DNA of 64,000 nt from Apostichopus japonicus (taxonomy: Eukaryota > Echinodermata > Holothuroidea > Aspidochirotida > Stichopodidae), in the NCBI RefSeq assembly GCF_037975245.1, contig NC_092567.1:4348214-4412213 (forward strand). Reading direction: 5' to 3'. The translations under genes and the position numbers were made by a program. Positions 1 through 10,700 of this stretch are shown one piece after another. Under the pieces are notes generated by a model, which worked only from the letters and a program-made list of their open reading frames with translations, was not told the origin of the DNA and searched no databases. The stretch's first letter is position 1; every line of letters begins with the position of its first letter.

Positions 1-1847
1 AAAAAGAAAAGGAGGAGAGGAAGGAAGGGAAAAGAAAAAGAAAAAAGAGAGAAAAAGGAAAAAAGGAGGGAGTAGAAGATAGCCAAGACCTCGGGAAGAG
101 AAAGAGGAACAGTCATAGTTAAAGCGCTGATCCCTATAACATACACAGGGTAGCCAGTGACAGATCAAGGATTACGGAGGGGGTGTGCGCCTCACCCTAC
201 CCCTTACACCGACAACTCCATTTTTGACGTTTCCATTTTTCCTCTCTCACTAATGTATCTATATAAATACTATATATGGTCTATCATAACGCGTGTGTGT
301 GTATGGACGCCTTAAACAATTGTACAATTGTGCTATATGGAACCAACTGTGGCTGGTCTTGAACTCGACCGAGTCGTCGGGGTACATGACGCATTTCGGG
401 AAGGGGGCGACCGCCCCGAGCAAATTTTCTTTATGACATCGCTAGTAATTTCAAAATAGACAATGCTTAGATGCAACTTACAAGGCCTGGGAAGTGTCAT
501 TTCCAGCGATCTGGGAGGCATTTTCGGCCAAAATTTTTCTTGTACGCTTCACGCCAACCCATGGTGGCGCTTCGCTTAGATAGTTTGCCTACAGGCTTCG
601 CCCCTCCCTTGGCAATTACTCGCTACACGCCTGTTCGAATTTGTAAAGCAAAGAGCAGATATAACATCATATCAGTGAGCATTGAAATGCATGTTCCACG
701 ATGAACAGCCTCAAAAACTGTCTATGTGTGTAGTTAAAGGCTTAGGAGCCCAATTGGATTTGGGGGCTGTAATGACTTGCCCGAAAAAAAAGCCAAAATT
801 TTTCGCGCGCGAAGCGCGCGTTCAACATATCACTGCCAATATCATATAAGCAAGCATCGGTCATTACAGTGCATGGCATCGTGTACCGCACGGTCCGTGA
901 AAGTTGTACAGTATACCGCCGGATGCTATGTAAACAACCAAATTTCTTATGTAGATGGAGAAAAATCATATAGATCCATTTATGTCAAAACTATCTTTTA
1001 CAGTAGTAATGTCGGCCAAGCTTACAACTTTATTTTAATCACCAAGGAGATCATTTTTAAGCTATTCATTGCTATTTATTTTTCTTTCAGTAGGTGCCCG
1101 AAAAAGATGGGGAAAAATTTGGTTGCGGGGGGGGGGGAGGGGGGCTGCAGCCACCGCCTCCTACGGGACCTACGCCTATGTGTGTAGTGTTCGCTTTCGA
1201 TATACCTGATATCGGAAATATCTGCTATCTTTCATTTCCTTCAACCAAGTTTTATAATAGCCATTATAAGAGGTTGCAATATTTCTACACCAAGAAATTA
1301 ACTGTGTCTGAATTTCCAAAATTTCCTCACCAACATTCTTCATCATACTTTCCTCTACTCGTGCAACTTTGACCTGTCTGTTAGGGGTTCAAGGAGGTTT
1401 TTCTATATTGCTTGTCCATAGATTGAATTTTCTGCAACATTATGGGTATGTTTTCAAGTGATTTTATTCACGAGAAATCTGAATTTTCAAATTCTCAACA
1501 AATAATAGGCTTAAAACCTTGGAAAGTGGGGCTTTCGGATATTGTGGGCCGTGACGTAGAATCACCTACAAAAGCAATGATCCATAGGACATGCAATGAG
1601 GTCGAACATGATGTGTGACAATCTTCAAAAAGGTTATGAATGGAAAAAACTTTTGGGAAATACTTGGTTCTCAGGCAAAAGTGTACATCTGGTTGGTCAT
1701 TTTCAAGCCCGAGAAGTGCTATTTCCGGTGATCTGGGGGGGTATCAAAACAAGAATTTTCTTGTACGCTGCGCGCCAACCGATGGTGGCGCTCCGCTTAG
1801 ATAGTAATTCGCGCCCCCCGGGTTAGAAAATCCTGGATACGCGCCTG
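1..1847 (-). mobile_element. Non-autonomous DNA element, ~1.8 kb family, cut by window edge
   Basis: The right end is the terminal motif CCTGGATACGCGCCTG (1832-1847), the reverse complement of the start of the copies at 4757 and 23242. Read on the minus strand the order matches those copies: two GC-rich modules (1702-1805 and 480-584), a G/C tract near 1128-1143, a CGCGCG-AAG-CGCGCG hairpin near 808, then the polypyrimidine tail, whose purine complement is bases 1-65. The other terminus lies outside the window. No transposase-like frame is present; short open frames here are repeat artefacts. It abuts a second partial copy, so it probably inserted into another member of the same family. Confidence 0.75.
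480..584 (-). repeat. GC-rich ~105-bp module, copy 1
   Basis: This is one of ten copies in the window of a module that reads, on its own strand, actatctaagcGGAGCGCCA, a short loop, then TGGCGCG, agcgtacaag, and ends with a conserved 'agatcgctggaaatgacactt' type stretch. GCGCCA and TGGCGC can pair as a 6-bp stem. Other copies: 1702-1805(-), 1846-1939(-), 4804-4906(+), 5513-5615(+), 6258-6347(+), 23284-23385(+), 24474-24577(+), 45706-45810(-), 46797-46889(-). Confidence 0.8.
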
Positions 1848-2615
1848 AAGTGTCATTTCCAGCGATCTGGGAGGCATTTTTAGCCAAAATTTTCGTGTAC
1901 GCTTCGCGCCAACTCGTGGTGGCGCTACGCTTAGATAGTTTGCCTACAGGCTTCGCCCTCCCTTGGCAAATTATCCGCTACGCGCCTGTTCGAATTTGTA
2001 AAGCAAACAGCAGATATCACATCATATCAGTGAGCATGAAAATGGCGTTCCAGGATGAACAGCCTCAAAACTGTCTATGTGTGTAGTCAAAGGCGAAGGA
2101 GCCCAATTTGATTTGGGGAGCTGTAACGACTTGCCCGAAAATATAACCAACATTTTCGCACGCTCCGCGCACGTAAATGTTAATGTCAATATCATATAAG
2201 CAAGCATCGGTTATTACATCGCATGCCATCATGTACCGTACGGTCACTGAAAGTTGCGCATTATACGGCGGGATGCTCATTATAAACAACGAATTGTCCT
2301 ATGTAGATGGAGTAAAAGCATGGAGGTCCAATTATGTCAACACTCTCTTTTACATTAGTAATGGTGCATTAGTCGGCCAAGCTTAGAACTTTATTTTAAT
2401 TACCGAGGAGATAATTTTTAAACTATTCATTTCCTTTAGCTAGATCATTGCAATGTATTTTTCTTTCAGTATAGGTGCCCGCAAAATTCTCAGCATATTG
2501 CCCGAATTTTCAGAAAGAAATATTTCGTTAGCTTCCCCCCCCCCCCCCCCTCCGCCTCCGTGACCTATGTGTGTAATGTTCGGTTTCGGAAATATCTGGT
2601 ATTTTTTCATTTCGA
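1848..2615 (-). mobile_element. Partial second copy of the same ~1.8 kb element
   Basis: It begins inside the GC-rich module (1846-1939) and runs through the same internal sequence as 590-1240: a TIR-like CGCTACGCGCCTG near 1977, the 'tcatatcagtgagcatgaaaatg' neighbourhood, the 'taagcaagcatcggt' stretch, a C tract at 2535-2550 and a tail matching 1175-1240. The first part is missing because the neighbouring copy (1-1847) sits there. The outer limit near 2615 is approximate. Confidence 0.65.
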
Positions 2616-3732
2616 CAAAGCAAAATACCCACTCATTATATATTCCAGTTTTATCCTGAAAAAAAGGTGGATTATCGGTCGATGCTAGTCGTGTTTTGAA
2701 CCAGTACTTCAGGTTATTCAAGTAAACATGAAAGCTTATCGGCAATAACATTGGATATTGGGTTACAAATCAGATCGATAATCCGCTTAATTATCGGAGT
2801 TTATCATTGTTAATCCAGGTTTTTCGACCGAATAGATTTATAGGCCGATTAACCTGGATAATCGTTTGTATTCATATACGTCTAATATACATAACAAGCA
2901 ATATCGCTATCATCGTGCAGGCTCTACATTCACAGTCTTCCCCTAATAAATGGACAAAGCTTTTAAGGTAGTAAGCTGTATATTGCTCTGATTCCACTTT
3001 TGTTTCTCTTGATGTTTAATATCTGTATCATTATGTTCTTTGAATATTCATTCTTGAGAACATCAACAACTAACTTACGTCAGGGCGGCCCTTCCAATCT
3101 CAAATAAGCATGTATTATCTAAATATTCATACAACCTCACTGTGACTATCCTGACCGTACTCCACAGTCTTCATCTTACGATATCTTTGTTATAATCAGA
3201 AGATAGTTGTGTCCTGCGTGCGATGCAAACTTTTTATTTTAGAGGGCGTTCGTACGCTTTATTCAAAGATAAATGAGAAATGTGCGGCGATCAATGCTGA
3301 TATTATTAATCCAGTACAGAGAAATGGTTCACTTTGAATGCAACATTTTGTAATTGTATTTTTTAGATTGGATGCTTGTCTGTAACGTTGGACGATTTCG
3401 TTTTAGGCTAAGTGGATTATTCTTTGTATAATTACAACACATATCTAGGTTGATTTTGATAAATATGTTTTTTGCTTCAGGACTACCGTAGCAAAGTTGT
3501 CCTTTAAAATTGTAAGACTTAATTCAAACGAACCGTAACTTAAATTTGGATGTTTCGAGTTCATCTTTAGTTCTTCAAAGGATTTAATCTGAAAAAAAAA
3601 ATATCTCGGTGACGACAGGTTGCAATTTTTATGTACTTTATTAATTACTCTCATTAACCGACTTAATACAAGATACTTTAATTGGATTAATTGCAATATA
3701 ATTTTGAATACTCTGAAGGTTTTCTGTGGTAA
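2616..3732. other. AT-rich stretch, no gene seen
   Basis: No convincing exon, RNA gene or repeat was found. A short imperfect inverted repeat (aatccaggt ... acctggata, about 2813-2862) is the only local structure noted. Confidence 0.4.
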
Positions 3733-4728
3733 CATTCTTGATAAGTCGAAATATGGCTGATTTATGGTTTATAAAGAGAGACAATTTTTCTTTCCATCAC
3801 CGATATGTAAAGTAACTTTTGCTTAAGAGTTAGTTCAGGTAAATTCATATACCATTAAACGATGAAATAATGTATGCACAGCTCAGGCTTGTAAATAAGA
3901 AGAAAAATATAACACTGAACTTGTGTCTTAGATAACACAAATGTATTTTATCGTGTATTATTGGTCCAAACATGTTCTTTCTTATGAGCAGGCGTACGGG
4001 ACAGTCACGTGGTTATATACTAACAATATTATCATAGGAGTTAACAGCTTGGTCGGAAAGATTGAAGTTTCAAATTCACACACCAAAATGCTTAACTTAA
4101 AGTGTCATTAAATGTTAAATTAATTTCATTCGTACCTTAAGTAAACATAATCAGGTTTTACCATCGTACCGGTCACATTCTTGATAAGTCGAAATATGGC
4201 TGCTTTAATTTAACAAACAGAGGAAAATTTCTTTTCATCGCTGATGTGTGAAGTAACGTTTGCTTCAGAGTAAGTTCAGGTCAATTAAGATATCATTAAA
4301 CGATGTAATAATGTGTGCAGAGCGAAGAAGAAAAAGATAACATTGAATTTGTGTGTTAGATAACACAAATGTATTTTATCGTGTATTATTGGTACAAACA
4401 GTATATTTATAATCAGCAGGTGTACGACCACAGTCACATGGTAAGATACGTTGATAATATTATCATAGGAGTTAACAGCTTGGTCGGAAAATTAAAGTTT
4501 CACATTTACACAAAAAAATGCTTCTTAAAGTGTCTTTAAATGTTAAATTATTGTCATCCGATATTATAAAGGAGTTAACATTACATGGCTTGAATGGGGA
4601 GATTGAAGTTTGCAAATTTTCACACAAAAATGCTTTACTTAAAGTGTCATTAAATGTTTAATTATTTTAATCCGTACGCTAACCAAACTTGATCAGGTTT
4701 ATTATCGTTCCGGTCACATTAGCCTTCC
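3733..4728. repeat. Tandem duplication, ~443-bp unit, about 2.3 copies
   Basis: The phrase cattcttgataagtcgaaat occurs at 3733 and again at 4176. The following ~440 bp repeat in order: the pairs 'cattaaacgatg', 'ttagataacacaaatg', 'ttatcgtgtattattgg', 'ataggagttaacagcttgg' and 'aaagtgtcattaaatg'. A third, partial unit follows from about 4572 to 4728. Units differ by scattered substitutions and small indels, so the event is not very recent. No open frame spans it. Confidence 0.85.
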
Positions 4729-4756
4729 GCACCTATCCTGTTATTGCCTCACTATT

Positions 4757-6971
4757 CAGACGCGTATCCAGGATTTTCAAACCCGGGGGGGGGGGCGCGA
4801 ATTACTATCTAAGCGGAGCGCCACCATCGGTTGGCGCGCAGCGTACAAGAAAATTTCTTGTTTTGAAACCCCCAAGATCACCGGAAACGGCACTTCTCGG
4901 GCTTGAAATGACCAACCAGATGTACACTTTTTGCCTGAGAACCAAGTATTTCCTAATAGTTTTTTTTTCCATCCATAACCTTTTTGAAGATTGTCAACCC
5001 GGCACACATCATGTTCGACCTGATCGCATCTCCTGTGGGTCTTTGCTTTTGTAGGTGATTCTACGTCGCGGCCCACAATACCCGTCAGCCCCACTTTTCA
5101 AGGTTTTAAGCCCCATATATGTTCAGAATTTGAAAATTCACATTTCTCGTGAATAAACTCACTTCAAAACATACCCATAATCTTGTACAAAATTTCATCT
5201 ATGGACAACCAATATAGAAAAAACTTCCTTCAACCCCTAACAGACCGGTCAAAATTGCACGAGTAGAGGGAAGTGTGATGTAGAATGTTGGTCAGAAATT
5301 TTCTAAAATTCAGACACAGTTAATTTATTGGTGTAGAAATATTAAAACCTGTTATAACGGCTATTATAAAACTTGGTTGAAGGAAATGAAAAAATAGCAG
5401 ATATTTCCGAAACCGAACACTACACACATAGGCGTAGGAGGCGCGGCGGCAGTGGCAGAGCTAGGGGTATTGGTCAGGAGTGGCGAGAATGGTCTGAAGG
5501 GGCGCTTTCGACACTATCTAAGCGGAGCGCCACCACTGGTTGGCGCGTAGCGTACAGAAAATTTTTGAGTAAAGATACTCCCTAGATCGCAGGAAATGAC
5601 CCTTTCCGGGCCTGGCTAATTTGCAGATAAACGAAGAATAAGGTGTCATCGCCAAATTACACGAAAAAAATGTGACAAATGTCAATAAGTAGATGAGAGC
5701 GCAATAAAAAAGTCAATAATCTAGAATACTTAAAAAGTGGTAAAGAGCTGAAAAAGGCGCCAGCAGTCCATTTGAGTCCGTCAGGGGGGGGGGTATCCGC
5801 CCCCTGACCATATGGACGCTCCGCCACTGCGCGGCGGGGGTGCAGGCCCTAATTCGCCATTACTAATGTAAAAGAGAGTTTTGACATAATTGGACCTCAA
5901 TGCTTTTTATACATCTACATGAGACATGTCGTTGTTTACATTAGCATCCCGCGGTATACTGCGCAATTTGAACGGACCGTACGGTGCATGATGGCATGCG
6001 ATGTAATAACCGATGCTTGCTTATATGATATTATATGATGATTATTATGATATATATATATGACACGTTGAACGCGCGCTTCGCGCGCGAAAATTTTTGG
6101 TTATTTTTTCAGGCAAGTCTGACAGTTTTGAGGCTTTTCATCCTGGAACGGCATTTTCATGCTCACTGATATGATGTGATATCTGCTGTTTGCGTTACAA
6201 ATTCGAACAGGCGCGTAGCGAGGAATTTGCCAAGGGAGGGGCGAAGCCTGTAGGCAAATTATCTAAGCGTAGCGCCACCATCAGTTGGCGCGAAGCGTAC
6301 AAGAAAATTTTGCCTCCCAGATCGCTGGAAATGGCACTACCCAGGACCATTTGTTAGCGCGAAGTGTACAAGCAAATTTTGGCCGAAAATGTCTCCCAGA
6401 TCGCTGGAAATGACACTTCCCAGGCCTTGTAAGTTGCCTCTAAGCACTTTCTATTTTGAAATTACTTAGCGATATCATTTAAAAAATGCTGAATGGGGGG
6501 GGGCGGGCGGTCGCCCCCATCCCAAAATGCGTCATGTTCCCCGACGACACGGTCGAGTTCGAGACCAGCCACAGTTGGTTTCATAGCACAATTCTACACA
6601 CGCGTTATGATAGACCATATATAGTATATATATAGATCATTAGTGAGAAAGGAAAATGGAAACGTCAAAAAATGGAGTTGTCGGTGTAGGGGTAAGGTGA
6701 GTCACACTTTTACGAAATCATTGATCCGTCACTGGCTACCCTTCAGCGCTGTAATGATGTCACTGTTCCTCTTTCTCTTCCCGGTGTCTTCGCGTTTTGC
6801 TTTTTCTCCCTCTTTTTCTCCTTTTTCACTCTTTCTTCTTTTTCTTTTCCCTTCCTTCTTCTCCTTCTCCTTTTTCCCCCTCTTTTTTCCTTTTTACTTC
6901 TCTTTTTTCTCTTCTCTTTTTCTTACCCGGGGGCGCGCGCCCCCAACGCCCCCCCCCTGGATACGCACCTG
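4757..6971 (+). mobile_element. Non-autonomous DNA element, near-complete ~1.8 kb copy with a nested MITE
   Basis: The left terminus is CAGACGCGTATCCAGG (4757-4772) and the right terminus CCTGGATACGCACCTG (6956-6971), a 16-bp inverted repeat with two mismatches. Near the right end are a long polypyrimidine tract (6790-6925) and the 16-bp palindrome GGGGGCGCGCGCCCCC (about 6930). Both sides are flanked by ctatt, a possible 5-bp target duplication. Internally it carries GC-rich modules and a separate hAT-like insertion (5450-5829). It has no transposase frame. The termini look hAT-like, but the flank length does not fit the usual 8 bp, so the superfamily is open. Confidence 0.75.
5450..5829. 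mobile_element. hAT-like MITE with perfect 8-bp target duplication
   Basis: The element starts CAGTGGCAGAGCTAGG and ends GGACGCTCCGCCACTG, giving terminal inverted repeats of the form CAGTGGC(A/G)GAGC. It is flanked on both sides by the identical octamer CGCGGCGG (5442-5449 and 5830-5837), the target-duplication length typical of hAT transposons. Its 380 bp contain one GC-rich module (5513-5615) and a G tract next to the right end, with no coding capacity. It lies inside the 4757-6971 element and is therefore younger than that insertion. Confidence 0.88.
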
Positions 6972-8237
6972 CTATTGAAATGGATCGACTGTCGTTTACC
7001 GTAATATATTCATCTTGGAAAACAATGACTTCCGGCAAAATATTCATTGATATTTGACTTATATTTGACTGCAATGTTCATGGTAACATATTAAGCAACA
7101 ATGACCTCAGTACAACCTAAAGAGGTGACTTATCCACGCCAAACTCACCCCCCCCCCCCACTTTCACCCTCCAGTGCAGACTTGCCATGATATATGTGGT
7201 GATGCATATCTTACGCCCTAACAATTGATCATAGCGTCATATATGCTAGTGTGTCCAGATTTCCAGCCACCATCCCGCGACTTTCTTTTCGTATTTTGAA
7301 TTTTGATGTGTGTTCTGTTTGGTTTGTTCGTTAATGTAATGATTATTGAACACGTAAAACAAGGAGCAATCATTACCCTAGCATTGAACTTTGTATCAAT
7401 CTGATAATATCGCTTGCTTAGGATGAATTGCCACAATCCGTCAGCTATACCATAAACTGAGCTGTTAACGAGAAAGATATATCCCTTGTACTGAAGGATG
7501 AAATAAGCCAGTCACTCAGTCAAAGAAGAGACTATACCAGATCATACATAAACTATTGTGGATTTGAATGACATTAAGCTATTGTTGAACTCACATAGCT
7601 TGGCCAGAATCATATTCGGTGACAGCGGAATATCCACCAGTTTCTCGATATTTCTGTCGAAGGTCATATGAGGTCAGGTGAAATTGGTAAACATTGTATT
7701 CTAAACACAAGACCACTTCTGAAAGAACATTTACTGCATTAAAGTGAAAGTTGATCTTTGTTTGTGAAAAAAAAACAGCTAAAGTCCATGATATGTTAAA
7801 AACAAAATGTTGGGGTGACTACAGTTGGGAGTCTGACCCCGTGACCTCGACGAATGATCAACGATCACGCATATCATTACATTTGAATTTGCCCGCATTT
7901 TACGTAAAGTCGGTCCTACGTTTCACTCACAGAATTTACAGACATTGATAGTTTACAACTTACCGGAATCTCACAGAATGGATTAAAAGTAATTCCAATG
8001 TATGGTAGGGCAAAGATACCCGAGAAAAAATCAACGAAAACCTATGAAACAACGATTGCAATCCAACTTCGTCCTCACACATGTATTTCTAACTGACACA
8101 AAATAGGTCAAAACGAACCAACGAAAGAGAGTTACAGCAAAAAAGTTCTCCCATTTGTGGATCTTGTACTCTCCTACATGACGCTGTAAAGATTAGGTGA
8201 AATGGTTGTCTAAGACGGCCAGTCACAGAACGATTAC
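6972..8237. other. Intergenic or intronic stretch, no gene seen
   Basis: AT-rich sequence with a C tract near 7149-7159. The open frame 7751-7948 shows no domain, start context or splice border that would support it. Confidence 0.35.
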
Positions 8238-8271
8238 CTCGACTCGGCGATTTTGTTGCTGTCGCCGCCAT
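8238..8271 (-). CDS. Candidate first coding exon (MAATATKSPSR...)
   Basis: On the minus strand the sequence reads CAAAATGGCGGCGACAGC. The ATG is in strong context and overlaps a YY1-like AAnATGGCGGC motif, common at animal 5' ends. Eleven codons (MAATATKSPSR) are followed by G and a consensus-like donor (CGAG|gtaatc, donor at 8237-8232), so the exon would end in phase 1. Without splicing the frame continues to 8089 with no recognisable content. The product is unknown and no downstream exon was found. A short ATG plus a GT could be chance, so this is only a candidate. Confidence 0.3.
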
Positions 8272-8937
8272 TTTGAAATTAGGTAGACTTTCGCCAAGCC
8301 GTTTGCATGCTATGGGCTACTACCGACAAGACTTTACTCAAATCGTTTTCAATGTAGTGGAACCCATTCCTTTAGTGTACGGTCTATTAGGAATGTTAGG
8401 TTTTGTGGCGTAATTTAAGTTGTGCTAAGGTTTGGAAGAAATTTTGTCCCAAATTCTAATATATGATTAGGTAAAATGTGAAATTACTGAGAGCTGCGTA
8501 TGGGAGGGGTAAGAGAGACAAAATGGGGAGGGGGCAAGGGAGATGGTGTTTCCTTTCTAGCTAAATTAATGGTGGTAACTATTAAGGTAACACAAATTTT
8601 CCTGAGTCTGTTGTCAAAACTGCAGGGGTCATACCACATGTCGAATATACAACGGTAACATGGCCTAGGCCAAACCTTATTTTTAGTTGTTTTCTAAGGA
8701 ACTTCCAACAATTCCGAATGATTTATACCTACAATACCAAATGATTTATACTTACCCACTTACCATAATTCCACAGTAGCCCTTACTCAGTGAGATTCTG
8801 CAAAGCTGGGTACTCATCTGTTGCTTATATTCATCAATAAATATCAGTTAACAGTTTTCCAGTCAATACCAATCCTTGTTTGGTTCATGTATCACACTAC
8901 ATAACCACTTGTCAATATTGGAGTTAAGTACTGTGGC
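8272..8937. other. No gene seen; possible promoter side of the 8271 exon
   Basis: The sequence directly upstream of the minus-strand ATG (8272-8340) is locally richer in CpG than its surroundings. The rest is AT-rich with no identified feature. Confidence 0.25.
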
Positions 8938-9105
8938 TTGGGTAGGGGTGTGTTGTTTAGGGGAGGGGTGTGGTGTTTTTAGGGGTTTTGGGGGAGGGAA
9001 TGTGGTGCTTAGCGGATTTGGGGAAGGGTTTTGAGTTTCCCAGCTTTGGGATGGGTGTGGTGTTCACCAGCTTTGGGAAGAGTTAGGGTATTTTGGAGGG
9101 ATGAA
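8938..9105 (+). repeat. G-rich degenerate minisatellite with quadruplex potential
   Basis: The plus strand has many runs of three to five G with short spacers (for example ggggaggggtgtggtg and tttaggggttttgggggaggg), and the phrase 'ccagctttggga' occurs twice (9038, 9067). Several windows satisfy the four-G-run pattern for an intramolecular quadruplex. The units are too degenerate for a clean period. Confidence 0.6.
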
Positions 9106-9789
9106 GTGGTTTTGCCACATATGGGGACTTTAATTAAAAGCGGACTTTCAGTACACAGGACGTGTTTGGATACATTACGTTCTATGGATACTCTGACCAA
9201 ATATTTTGAGTAGGGCTGTTTTCTTTTTCTTTTGCACATGCATAGTAGAACATTAGTCAACAGTGGAAATAGAGTTGCCTGGTCTTTTATTGATTTTATA
9301 ACTGTAACAATAAGGCACTTTAAGCAACAGAAAAAAGAAAACAAAAACATTTGGTGTGACACTCTCCATGAAAGAACATGTTTTAATGTCCTGTGAAAAT
9401 ATGGGCATGAAATATAAATTACTTTGATCACTTCAAAGTGAAATACTTTGTTCAAATGGAAGGAATAGCTTAACAAAATTTGAATACTTCTTGAAATGAA
9501 ACACACTTCACACTGTGAAGACTTCATACAATAATATTGTCTGAAAAAAAATCACACACAATGTCAAGTGCATTATGACTGGAAGGGGTATTTCAAAGTG
9601 GCATAGTGAAGGCATGACATAGCAACAACAGTTCAGGTGGCAGGATGGATAGTTTTGTAACTTTGAAATGGTGAGATATACCTGTGACATATAGCATAAG
9701 ATATAGCATAAGATTAAAATTAAAAGACAAATATATAAAAGTAAAAGGTAAGAGTAGAAACTAGAAAGTAAATAAATAAGTCCAAACTT
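9106..9789. other. No gene seen
   Basis: The minus strand has a 172-codon open frame (9009-9527), but it shows no domain, is low in complexity, and runs into the G-rich repeat; I do not call it a gene. The sequence next to the Copia relic could be decayed element sequence. Confidence 0.3.
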
Positions 9790-10257
9790 GACATATAACT
9801 TTAACAACCGGGTCTTCTTCAGAAATAGGAGCACCAATAGCAGCCCAACGATCCATAATTCCTTTCATATAATTCAAATTATTTCCAACTGACTTGCCCT
9901 CTGCCATTTCAGTTCTGAGGTACTTTTTCTTGAGCTGAATTTTGTTGGTTAGAGAATCCTTTTCGAACAGAGTACGCAAGGCATCCTAAGCATCACTTGG
10001 TTTGTCACTTGTTGTAATTAATTCCAGCTGACTAGATGCTATTGCAAGCACAATGGTGAAAAATGCCAGTTGTGTCTTTTTCAAGTTTGCACTCTTCTAC
10101 TTCTCTCATACAGTAACCCCCAACTTTCCTGAGCCATCCTCATAGCCCACAGGCCTTTTGCAAGAAACAAATGTCTCATCTGGAAATTCCATGTCAGCCA
10201 GTTCGAGCCATCCATTTTGTTAATTTTCCACGTCATATCTTCTGTTGTTCCAGCCAT
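9790..10257 (-). pseudogene. gag: Copia-type retrotransposon Gag relic, N-terminal part
   Basis: Starting at the minus-strand ATG at 10257 the frame gives a Copia Gag N-terminus: a K-x-DGSNW-x-x-W-x-F-x-MRHL-type segment and the following AKGLW. After a frame slip near 10150 and stop codons, homology resumes with an ALRTLF...KIQLKKKYL...EGKSV pattern and ...AAIGAPISEEDPVVK, the conserved helical region of Copia Gag (UBN2-like). Gag packages the element RNA. This copy is dead: at least one frameshift and three in-frame stops (one just before ALRTLF, where the family has a tryptophan). Homology ends near 9790 and no pol follows. Identification rests on family memory of the motif order. Confidence 0.8.
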
Positions 10258-10384
10258 ATTGGTCAGTTGTCACGACTAAATTAACCAATTTAAGTACCGA
10301 CATTTCCCAAGAAATGGTTCCAAAATCAGCACATAAATTCCAAACAACAATCTATTCTACACAGTTAACTTCCAGTGTATGTGT

Positions 10385-10398
10385 CTGGGCCAATAACC
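10385..10398 (-). other. Primer-binding site, half-tRNA-iMet type
   Basis: Read on the minus strand this is GGTTATTGGCCCAG, one mismatch from the complement of the initiator-tRNA anticodon arm (GGTTATGGGCCCAG). Drosophila copia primes from such an internal tRNA-iMet fragment. It lies about 127 bp upstream of the gag ATG and directly after a CA-terminated edge, as expected for an LTR/PBS junction. Confidence 0.65.
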
Positions 10399-10700
10399 TG
10401 TTCGAGTTAGCTAGAGAATAGGCATGAGACTGCTGAGTCTATTACAGCCTGTTGCTGCACACAACTTGTTCTTTCTATAAGAGTATAACAGAAACTGAGG
10501 AGAAATGTAAATTACATATATATAGAAAACAAAATTGCTTAAAGGTAGCAAACTAATAATACAACCTGATTAAACAAACAATAGTTTGGAGCAGAGTTGT
10601 AACAACAGGCACTTAACTGATCCACAGGCTGCATTCCTTCTTACTACGGGTACATATAACAGAGCTAGGAACTTAAAGATATATAGTACTAAATAGAATG
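10399..10700 (-). repeat. Probable LTR of the Copia relic, far edge unknown
   Basis: On the minus strand the segment ends ...cgaaca, a canonical CA end, immediately before the primer-binding site. No second LTR was found, so the far boundary cannot be set; 10700 is a placeholder. Confidence 0.4.

Noticed and set aside
6643-6978. 111-codon plus-strand frame rich in Phe, Ser and Leu
   Set aside because: It is the polypyrimidine tail of the transposon read as codons; the same happens at 54229-54615.
9009-9527. 172-codon minus-strand frame
   Set aside because: No domain, AT-driven composition with cysteine and phenylalanine runs, and the C-terminal part is the G-rich minisatellite read backwards.
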